DNA from: Rhynchopus sp. YZ270_cl-10
Lineage: Eukaryota; Euglenozoa; Diplonemea; Diplonemida; Diplonemidae
Assembly (NCBI GenBank): GCA_964035575.1
Contig: OZ037877.1
Coordinates: forward strand, 1,116,001 to 1,180,000
Reading direction: 5' to 3'
Length of the DNA stretch: 64,000 nucleotides
Under the pieces are notes generated by a model. The model did no database searches. It saw nothing but the letters and a program-made list of their open reading frames with translations, and was not told the DNA's origin. Of this stretch, positions 32,117-41,800 are shown in pieces; the stretch's first letter is position 1; each line of letters starts with the position of its first letter. The translations under genes and the position numbers were made by a program.

Positions 32117-32796
32117 CACCATGGACTCGTAATGACATTACGCGCGTCATGACGAGGTAATTACGAGTGCCTTGACGAGGGCACCCCCTCGTAATTACGA
32201 GGGGGTGCCCTCGTCATGACGAGGTAATTACGAGGGCACCCCCTCGTAATTACCACGTCACGACGTCGTCATGACGTGGGCACCCACGACAAGGCGATTT
32301 TTGACCAATAAAAAAAAATTTTTTTTTTTCAAAAATCGGGCGTGGTAGGTCATAAAGTGGCCCAAAAAATCCAAAGAAAACCTCAGATTGACCAAATGGT
32401 GAAAAAAATTGTCAAGTCAAATTTCAGCCAAAATACGGTCATTAGACCCCCACAGATGCTTAAAAGTGCCAAATTTTGCTTTTAATGGCCTCAAATCGTC
32501 GAAATTAGCCCTATATAGGGGCCAAAAAAAAAAATTCGAGAGTCCCTTTCCCTGGGAGACAATAGCCAGACAATGACCACGGGAGCACCCCTCGTAATTA
32601 CGAGGGGTGCCCTCGTAATTACGAGGGCACCCCTCGTCATGACGTCGTAATGCCGTCGTCGTGACGAGGGAAACCCCACGTCATGACGTCGTCATTACGA
32701 GGGGGTGCCCGCGTCGTGACGACGTCATTGCGCGCGTAATTTCCCACGTAATTTCCCTCGTCCCTCGTCACGTAATGTCATTACGAGTCCATGGTG
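32117..32796. mobile_element. Foldback TIR element, 680 bp, TA-flanked
   Basis: Starts CACCATGGACTCGTAATG and ends with its inverse, flanked by TA on both sides. Both arms are arrays of CGTAATTACG and CGTCATGACG palindromes. The centre (32290-32530) is AT-rich and in part the reverse complement of 10670-10770. Inserted in element E2. Confidence 0.8.
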
Positions 32797-33049
32797 TAGA
32801 GACCAGAAAGGCCTCAAGAATATCTTCCGGTAGTCAAGGTAGAACCGAGTGAACGGCCCAAGACCCCCGTGGAGAAGTTAAATGTTGTAATGCGATCAGG
32901 TAGAAACTGCGACCACTGTCTTACCCTCCTCAATGCATGGTGGTTGATGTCTTCCACAACAAATTTCCTGTACCCAGGTACCCAGGTTCCCAGACCCACG
33001 CAGTACCACGTCGCAGTACTACGCAAAATTTACCACCAGACCCTGTCTT

Positions 33050-33770
33050 CGTGCACCTGAAGTACAACGCCGCAGACAGGCCAAACATGCGTTGGACTCA
33101 GAGGAATGCCCGCTGTGCAGGTATCATGAGAACCAACTCCCAGCAACAAGGGGCGCCTTTTGGCGGGCGTTGTTGAGGGTGTTTGGGGTGCAAAGTTTTC
33201 CACAATTTTGATGCGCGGGTACAGAAGTGTTATCTTGTTCTTTCATCTCTAGGAATGTAAATGTCAATCGCGTTTAACTACCACTAGGGCTTGTTCAGTG
33301 AACCCACGAGGGGTCGAAGGGGGTTGGTTATCCCATATCTATCAAAGGTTGTGTCGACCAGGCGAAACCACTATGTTACGCTGTACGTTGTTAAATCCGA
33401 AGAAATAACACTTTAGCAGCCGCAGGAAGTTTGCTAAAAAGAGTGCCTCACGCTACACAAACCACCACCCGCGATTGACTTAGATGTTATAACAAAGAGA
33501 ATTCAGAACAAAACAACACCCTGCCCCATACACACTAAATTGTCATGCTTCGAGAGCATGCCTGGGCCAAAATTACTTGACAAAAAAGGCAACAAGACCA
33601 CCCACAAGGAGTGTGAAATGTGCACTGGTTTTCTGGGGGAACGCAATATTTTCTTGTGCCTCGTCCTCCGTAAGCAGAGGACAGACTTTCCGGAAGGTTT
33701 CCAAAGTCGAATTTCTTGCACTAGCTATGCTCCCTGGGTTAATGGCTATAGCAGTGACTGACAAAGTGTT
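33050..33770 (+). pseudogene. Decayed shared core of elements E1 and E2
   Basis: Homologous to the minus strand of about 12290-13135. Shared blocks include GACAGGCCAAAC, CATGAGAACCAACTCCCA and a longer block whose translation gives FLGERNI..LC and LALAMLPGLMAIAVTD. Conserved amino-acid stretches suggest an old coding region, perhaps a transposase, now heavily degraded. No family recognised. Confidence 0.45.
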
Positions 33771-35046
33771 CCCACCCCCAGGTCTTCGTCCACAAACAAA
33801 TCTAGGTATAGATTGATTTGGGTGAAGCCTTGTATTTTGAGTTGTTGAATGTCGGAGAGCGGCGCTCATCGCAATCACGGATGCAGTTCAGATTTCACGA
33901 TCCTGTGATGAGTGTAAATGTGGGGTGTGATTAAGTATGGTGTACAAACGCAGTAGTCGGGAAGGGTGAGGTTAATGAAAAAAGTGGTAATAACTATGTA
34001 TTTCCGCGAAATAAGGTAGCCTTTTTTAACGCTACAGAGAGTTTCCTGCTGCACTAATGGTTCCCAAGCGAAGCGAGGGACCATGTATAAGGGTTTGCGG
34101 GTTTGCGGGTATTTACCCCCACTAAAAGTAACTGTGTGTGGGGTAGAGGGGTGAAAATCATACCATGCTGCTTCAATACTGTCTCTGCTGTCGCATTCCC
34201 TCATGGTGGGTCACTCACCCACTGGGCAAAAAATCAAAGGGGGTACCCCCAAATAAGTGGGTACCCCAAATAAGTTCAGAGATACCCGAAAAAAGTTCAG
34301 ATATACCCGAAAATAAGTTCAAATACCCGAAAATAAGTTCAGATATAGTCAGTTATGCCCTATTTCTGGTTTTCGGGTATATCTGAACTTATTTTCGGGT
34401 ATCTCTGACCATTTCAAAAAAAGGGTAGGGTATAACTGACTATTCCCCAAAAAAAATTTTAAAAAGGCGATCATATTTCATATCTCTTACCGATAGCCCT
34501 GGTTTCGGATCACCCCTCCAAAAAAAAAAAAAAAAAAAAATCCCAGGGTTGAACCACGGGAGTACCATGGGGAACTGGGTTGCTGACCGCATCATCTAGT
34601 CTGTACCTCAATTTTTTTTTGCCTGCGGCGCCATTTTTCCTTTTTTGCTCCGCAAAAAAGGTTTCATTGAGTGAGTATGTGATGTAAAAGCTAGCTTTTC
34701 ACACCGTACCTTAAATTTTTTTCGCCTGCGGCGCCATTTTGTATTATTTTTTTTGCTCCGCAAAAAAAAAGCACGTACATACAGTTCCCAATGTTCCCAA
34801 TGTCCCTGGTCAGCAGTGCTGAAAATTTTTTTGGGCATAAAAACAAGCTGACCCCAAACGAGGGGAGAAAGCGCCTCACCTCCCTGCACTGGCAGGGAGT
34901 CGCGCGCGCGAAGCGCGCGCGCGACCGCTTTTACGGGGGGAAAGCTCGGGGACCCCAAATCACCCCCCATTTTGGCCAAAAGGGGTGATTGGCGAGAGCC
35001 CTGCTAATTTTATTGAAAAAAAAAAAAAAGAAAAAGGGATTTGTGA

Positions 35047-36012
35047 CAGGCCTGGGCCTAAAGTGGGTGCCCGGGGCCCGATTTTGATTTTATTTTATTT
35101 TTTCTAAGGATTTTACACGGGGGAAATTTATTTTTCTAAGGGTTTTTCTTAAGGGAAAAAGTCTGGGGGGTCGGGCCGGGCCCCGGGCTGGGAATAACTC
35201 GCACTCTGCCCGGGGAGTGCGGTACCAAGCCATAATGAACAAAAAAGTCTCCACCCCGCTTCCTTCGGTCTGGTCCCTTTCACCTCCCGCACAACAGAAT
35301 AAATAATAATACAGTATGGTGCGTGTGACTGCAAACGTCGAGGGAACCTTGCTTCTTGCAGTGCTGCAAGTGCTCGCCACCACGGTGGTAGCAAAGTGCA
35401 TTGCGTTGGCGCACTTGGGCAGGCCCTGACGGCACTGAGGAACGAAAAAGAAAATAGTTCCGCGCCGCCCAGGGCTGCACCTTAAAAAAAAATTTGCCTG
35501 CGGCGCCATTTTCCCTTTTTTGCTCTGCAAAAAAGGATTCGCAGAGTGGCTTTGTGGTGTAAAAGCTGCATTTTTTATACTGTACCCTATTTTTTTTTTC
35601 CGCCTGCGGCGCCGTTTTATATTCATCCCGAACATTCGTAGTGCACGTAGCGCGCCCGGGTTTAGGACCCCTTCTTGAATTTCGAGGGGGCAGTTCACGT
35701 TACAGTGGGTCCAGAATCATAGTTCAATTTAACCCCGCTAAGCAACTCGCTGGTGGTAAGGACCAAAACGTGTATCAGCCAAGAACTTGCCCATTTTTTT
35801 CAAAATGACCCCGTGACAGTGAGGGTAAAAGCTTGGAAAACCCGAAAAAGGCCAAAAAAACCCCCGAAAAGGGAAAACCGAGAACATATTTCGGCAGGGG
35901 GGCAGCGTGTTCTCAGAAAAATCCAAAAAATTGCCTGTAAAAATCCTTAGAAAAAACCCGGGTGCCCGATCCAAAAAAATGGAAAAAACCCCAGGGTGCC
36001 CGCCCACCCCTG
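35047..36012. mobile_element. Non-autonomous hAT-like element, 966 bp
   Basis: Terminal CAGGCCTGGGC / GCCCACCCCTG and a perfect 8-bp target duplication ATTTGTGA (35039-35046 and 36013-36020). Inner inverted segment TCTAAGGATTTTACA / TGTAAAAATCCTTAGA. Contains the dispersed CGCCTGCGGCGCC repeat (35495-35625), also present in the 49367-49986 element. No transposase gene. Confidence 0.88.
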
Positions 36013-36711
36013 ATTTGTGACAAGGTTTCTGAACCAAATAAAGTTTTATTCGAAGCGCTTTAGTGTCATGTCGTTGTTCATGACTCCCCCCGCCTCTCTC
36101 CCTCTTGATTGATGATAACATGTGCAAAACTAATAAATACAAATTGTATTTTAAACTTTTTGTGATGTTACAAAACCCCTTCTTCTGCGCATGCAGACAG
36201 TTTTCCTTCTAATAAAAAAAATTAAATGTAATAAACAACACAACACATTCAATAAAAAAACGCTTTTTATAATAAAAAAATGCGAGTTAAGAACACACAC
36301 GTCTATAACTAATAAAAAAGCAAAAATGAACCCCCTTTTTTTTTTCTCTTCAACTTTTTTGATTGGGGTGGGAAAGCTAGAAAAAACAAAAATAAGAGCA
36401 CACACACACACACATATTGGGGCCATATTCTGAGCAAGAATTACCCCTACTAGTTATCAAACACACACACATACACAGTAATAGCAATAGTGGGCCATAC
36501 TCCGTTCAGGCGTTACCCACTTTAAACCCGTTATCAAACACACATACACACATACACACGACAGGCAACTTCTTCTTTTCTTGTGAATTCTTTCCCTTTT
36601 CCCTCTTACTTTTAGTTTTTTTTCCCTAACTTTACACTTAGTACACACGCGAGAGGTGAGAACGAGAGGGGGGCGGGGGTGGGTAGGGAAGGCAGAGCCG
36701 AACAAGCAAAG
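36013..36711 (-). repeat. Spacer with two family Y hairpins on the minus strand
   Basis: Mostly AT-rich. Two diverged tandem family Y units read on the minus strand (36481-36545, then 36417-36470), each preceded by a GT/GATAAC leader. Stems are GGGG...CCCC in one and GTGGG...CCCAC in the other. No exon identified before the ATG at 36712. Confidence 0.55.
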
Positions 36712-37339
36712 ATGAGTGGCGGGTATGCCTCCTCCCCCACCCAATACCACATTATTTTTTTTTGGGAGTAGCACATATCAGAAAACCACAAAATGGATGT
36801 AGGAGCCCACCGTCATTGTACCCAAGGTACTCCGTCAACGACAGGGCTTTGTATTTCAACTCTACTTTTTTTTTTACTTGGGAAAGATCCACACTTTTCT
36901 CGATGACCAAATGGTTTCCTCACAACGCAAAAAAACCCCCACCACACACAACAGCGAAGCAAACAACGTTGCACTGGAATGCGAACAGCTGGGGATGCTT
37001 TCGACGAGCAATGTGAACAGTCGGGATGGCACCCCGTTGCTGACAAGCCCTACCGCGCTGGCACCATCTAACACACCACTGCAGGGGCCCAACAGCCAGC
37101 ACGGACAGCTCCCGGACCTGGGCGTGATGTCCTTCTCTGGCTTGGAGGGGTCCTCCCCTTCCCAGACGTGCAGCGCAGTCCCCAACAGCGACCCGCTCAG
37201 CCCCGCCCCCCTCGCCGCACCCGTGAACACTCCCCTTGTAGCAGGCAGAGGCGCTGGTGGGTCGCACTTCCCCGCCTCCTCCTTCAGCCCTAGCCAATTT
37301 TCGTCTCCACCCTCGGTCTCGCGTGTTGAAGAACAATAG
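36712..37339 (+). CDS. Ser/Pro-rich protein with an 11-nt first exon, 131 aa
   Basis: Predicted exons 36712-36722 (ATGAGTGGCGG, donor GTATGC) and 36955-37339 (acceptor CACAACAG). The join restores the frame: MSGG then EANNVALECEQLGML. The rest is low-complexity Ser/Pro/Gly/Leu, without a known domain, ending SVSRVEEQ. The downstream exon is GC-rich with host-like codon use, unlike its surroundings. The 232-nt intron carries a family I element (36768-36873). The tiny first exon is inferred from donor motif and phase only. Confidence 0.6.
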
Positions 37340-38583
37340 ATGGGTGTGCAGGGGGGATGGGATGGGATGGCATGGCATGGGGAACGGGAGGATGTACACA
37401 GTGGTTTGATTAAAAGAGAAGGGGGATTTTTTTTTTATAGGCTTCGCGCTAACTTTGGGGGAAAAATTCTGAAAAATTGTGTTTAGGGACCAAAAAAAAG
37501 TGTACCTCAAACAAATTTTTTTTGGATGTGAGTGTGGTGTGAGTCTTGCAAAAGAAAAAAACAATAGGTGCTACACTATGTTCCTTTTTGACTCCCTTTT
37601 TTCTTTCAAAAAAAAAAAAATGTGAAAAAATTATTACCCCCACGGTTTTCCCCCTTCCCTATCCCCATTTTGTTAAAATATCTTTTTGTGCTATCCTGTT
37701 CTGGCCTCATTAGCACCAAATTTATTACCCCATTCCTTCTTCAAACATGGAGAGACAAAGTTCTTTTGTCAAATAGGAAATAGAAATTACAATAAAAAGA
37801 AGAAAATACACTTTGAGTTCTGTTATTTATATAAAAAAAAACTGTTTTCTTTATTGGAGTGGTGATTACCCAGTGTCGCCGTACAATTTCTTGGGGAGGG
37901 GGGTGGAGCTCATCCTCGTGGTGTCTACACTAATACAATTTTTTTTTTTAAATTTTATTTAAAAAAGGGGGCAATAAAATAAAATAAAACACCAAACAAA
38001 AAGCCGGAGTGTCACTACTTCTTTGTTTCAGATGTAAACCATGAAATGGATGTAGGACTGCATGGCCCGGTACATCCGGTCATGTACCAAAGGTACACTG
38101 TTCATGAGAGAGCTATTGTATTTCAACTCTACTTTTTGTGTTTTTGTAGCCCTTTTGTAGCAATCATCAAATTCAAAAGTTGATGAGTGTCGACGTAACA
38201 CAAAAATATCCACCGATATTGATGGGGGGGGGACAAAAAAGAATCATTGCCTCGAAATGGAAGCAAGCTGGCGGAGGGTGGGCGTGGAGTGAATATTTAT
38301 TCTGTTGCTACACGTGGATTTATTTTTCCAAATTTTCAAAAAAAAAAAAGCACAACCAAAAAAAAACAAAAACAAAAAAAACACGATTGTCAATATAACA
38401 CAACAACCAAAAGGGGCGAGGGGGGATGCTTAAGTTCTTCTTAGGCTATTTTTTGATTTATTTTTTTGTACCATTAACATTTCTCTTCCCAAACAAAAAG
38501 AAGACGACAGCCCAACCCATCACACAGTAATGAGCACCCCCCCCCTCCCCTCCTTGATATATTTTCTTGTGGCATTTTCCTCT
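37340..38583. other. Non-coding spacer with hairpin families IV and I
   Basis: After a GGGATGGGATGGCATGG run come T/A-rich sequence, family IV at 37902-37945 and a full family I element at 38030-38135. The segment after it (38150-38350) has no recognisable exon. These elements could lie in introns of an unidentified gene. Confidence 0.45.
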
Positions 38584-38589
38584 CACTCA

Positions 38590-38742
38590 CACGACGCGGT
38601 TGAGAGGCATTTGACAAGTGAAATCTTGTCATAAAAATGACAAGTGAAATGACATGTAAATCACTTGTCATGACAAGTGACCACTTGTCATCAATTTCAC
38701 TTGTCGCCATGACAAGTGAAATTGGCCCTAGACCACGTCGTG
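38590..38742. mobile_element. Family P MITE (153 bp) in the SEC22 upstream region
   Basis: Ends CACGACGCGG... and ...CACGTCGTG, interior palindromes of TGACAAGTG/CACTTGTCA. Perfect 6-bp target duplication CACTCA (38584-38589 and 38743-38748). It lies 68 bp upstream of the SEC22 start codon, so it is probably within the promoter or 5' UTR. Confidence 0.9.
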
Positions 38743-38810
38743 CACTCACCTCCCTCACCTCCTCCCCCCCCCTCTTTCACACAACCGCAGAGACACACTG
38801 TAAAGAAAAA

Positions 38811-41800
38811 ATGAGCCTTCTCATAACAACGAGTGTGTACAGGTTGGGGGACGGTTTGTTGCTGTGTCAGGCGCACGATGGTGGGAGCAGGCGTGATGCT
38901 GAAGCGAACGCGAACGAGGCAGGTGTGTTCCAGCACATACGCCGGCAACACCTGCAGAACGCGCTCCCACGCCACGTGGTGATTGACGGGAATGAGTCTT
39001 CGTACTTTGTCCTCAACGACGGTGTGGTGGCATATGTAGGCTGCTCCCCACGAGGTTCGTACAAAGAAGCGGTGCACAGCTGTCTAGAAGACATACGACG
39101 CGCTTTCAACGTATGCCAAGATTTATTTTGCTTCTTTTTTTTTTTGCCGATATTTTTGAAGGTGCCCGCAACTAGTCTCTTTTTATTGATTTATTATTTT
39201 TTTTTTCACTACATCGTATGTGAAGGGAGGGTATGCAGAGCCTGTCTTCTGGTTCAAGTCCGAGGCGACGGTGAAGGATGCGCTGCGTGTGCACGAAGCG
39301 GTGGAGAGCGATGGTGTCGTTTGGTCCGGCAATCGGTACGGTTTGAGGATGAGCAGCATCGACGACCTGCCTAAGTTCCGCACAGCAGGTGGCAACTTGG
39401 CGTGCGAACCTCGTGACGAAGCGGTACAGCTGTACGAAGTGCGTGGTGCCTCTTCCACAGAGGAGGCGGATGATGTGATGCGCTCGCTGAGGACGCAGTG
39501 GGAGTGCGCCTCCCGCAAGACGTACCGATCGGGGAGGTTCTTAGTGATCATTGTCGAGAGCACGACTGCCCCCCAATGGTCGGTCTTCCGCCGCGGTAGC
39601 AAGTCGTCACTCCATGTCACACCATGCACCAAGGAGGCTCTGCGCAACAAGAAGAGCAAAGCCATGAAGTTCATCGGGACAGTGCGAAAGCAGAAGGTGA
39701 CCCTCTCGATGGAGGACTTCCCGCCACTGAGCCCCGACCCCACCAATACGATCAGGGGCGTGAAGCGTTCTGCGTCCGGCCAGCCTGCGCCTACACCGAC
39801 ACCGGCAACAGCAGACGCTCCGACCTCCATCTTCCAAAGGCTGGGAACCGCAATGTTCTCTCTCTCACGGTCCCGGGACAGGGAGGATATGAAAGAGGAC
39901 GTGGATCTGCCTGACGCCGACTCGTCGGGGGGTGAGGAGGAGGATGCGCATGTGCACGACTGGACACAGGCGGGCACAGTGTTAGTGAAGGCAACGGACG
40001 CCACTTGTGCATGCTGTACTAGCTCGATACCGGTGTCCCACGGTGCGAAGAAGTGCCCAGGATGCGACGCACTCATCTGTGCCACGTGCTTCGGCAACAG
40101 CCAGTGACTTGAGCCGCAACACGTTAAACACGTGTCAACTACGAATCAGCAGCGACTTGTCACATCCGGTAGCGTTCACCCACACCCCGGACCCAAGAAA
40201 GCCAAGCCATCTGGCAAGACCGGTACGCACAACAACCGCACAGCCGGCCCACCAGCAGCGAAGAAACAGCGCACCGCTGCCGCCAGCACAGGACCACCTT
40301 TGTCTGCCGTACCACCTGCAAGCGAAGGCTGCATAACAGTCACCACCTGCAACGTAACATCATACGCGAACCACGCTGCCTGCACGCTTGCGTTGAACAG
40401 CACAGTGCTTTGCCTGCAGGAAGTGAAGCTGACGGAAGAAGGTGCCCGCAGGATGGAAGCCGACCTCCCGCCTGTCTGGAAGCCATTATGGGGCAGACCG
40501 CAGCCTGGATACATGCTTGCAGGTATCCGCCACCCCACCATTGCGGAGAGGGGCGGTGTAGCCACACTAGTGCGCAGACCCTCGAGCGCATTCCATGACA
40601 ACACGTTGACCGACATCAACTTGTTCCACGACAGGATACAGCTCACGCGTCTGGCCCTGGGGGCGGGAGGCGTGTTCCTGTATATCTTCAACGTGTACGC
40701 TCACTCAGGCTCTAAAGGAGGGAGGAAGAAGGATCGCGAGAAACTTCTGCACTGCGTCCTCAACACCATGCCTAATGCACTAGGGAAGGACGTGCCGGTG
40801 GTTGTGTGCGGTGACCTGAACACCTCTGTCTCTGCGTCGTACATTCTGCGGGAAGCGGTGAAGTCTGGGTGGACTGACGCTGCTGTGGTGCAGGCCCAAA
40901 GGCTCGGTTGTGTCCCTCCTCCAACCTTCATGCGACGCGACTCTGAAGGTACGCGGATTGACCACGTACTGCTGAATGAGGTGGCGGCCGCTGCTTTGTC
41001 CAGGTGTACGACGCACCACGTGGGAGTACCGCAGCACAGCGCTGTCACTGTGGAGCTCTCTCTTGCCGCCTTCACACAACTAGTCTACCGATTTGTTGTG
41101 CCGAAGGATCTGTCGATGGTGAAGCCTGACCTGAGTGTGCAGAGATCAGCACAATGCGCCGCTCTCCTGGCTGCGAAGGGCTTCCACGAAGCTGAAGCAC
41201 GTCTGGACGTACATGACATGTGGAATGCGGTGTCGCAGGCTAGTGAGGAGTACCTACTTCTGTGTGCGAGAGACGATGGCATCCCCACGAATCGTGGCCA
41301 CCGTGGCCGTGGTGAGGTGAGGCAGCCGGTGCAGAAAACGATCGCAGCCCCGACGACGAAATACTCGACAGGTGCAGCACCCCCTCGACAGGTGGAGCTG
41401 GCCCGCCTGGCGAATATGTCTCTGGAGCTCCAGATTCAACTAAAGAGACTGGCGAATGGGGGGTTCACCGTGCTGGAGCACAAGACCTACTGCCTGTGGG
41501 CATCGACACTCCGGAAATGCAAGGAACTGCGTGTGCGTGACCTGTCTGTGGACGAACTTCCCCTGGGCATAGCAGAGCAGCTGACGCTAGCAGCGGACCT
41601 CCACACTACCTCTGCGACACTGGCGAGTGACCTGGGCAGGGACAATCGAGTCTACAGGGAAAAGCAACTGAAGCTGAAGGCGGTGCACAACTTCGACGTG
41701 GACCGGAAGAAGCTCACGGCCTTCTGCAGGGGTACCCTGCCGGACGATCTGCTGGCTGTGGCTAGAAGAGACGGGACCCTGACGGCCAACGCACAAGAGA

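Larger units (their letters stand above)
31503..34449. mobile_element. TIR element E2, 2,947 bp
   Basis: Left end TGGGGAATAGTCAGTTAT... and right end ...CTGACTATTCCCCA are inverse over about 70 bp, with further palindromic GAAAATAAGTTCAGATA units. Flanks are poly-A, so a duplication of A residues is possible but not provable. Inside are an 8-bp satellite (31739-31895), a foldback inserted at 32117-32796, and at about 33050-33770 a decayed segment homologous to element E1. Confidence 0.75.
29929..35000. mobile_element. Nested transposon block of about 5 kb
   Basis: Outermost inverted ends are GGCTCTCGCC (29929-29938) and GGCGAGAGCC (34991-35000), each next to GGGGTGAT. A second inverted pair lies inside (GGATCAGGGCTATCGGTAAG near 30007; inverse near 34480). 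Inside that sit the 45-bp minisatellite, element E2 and a foldback. It also contains dispersed GC repeats (30115-30165, 31355-31470, 34610-34765). No intact gene seen. Confidence 0.5.
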
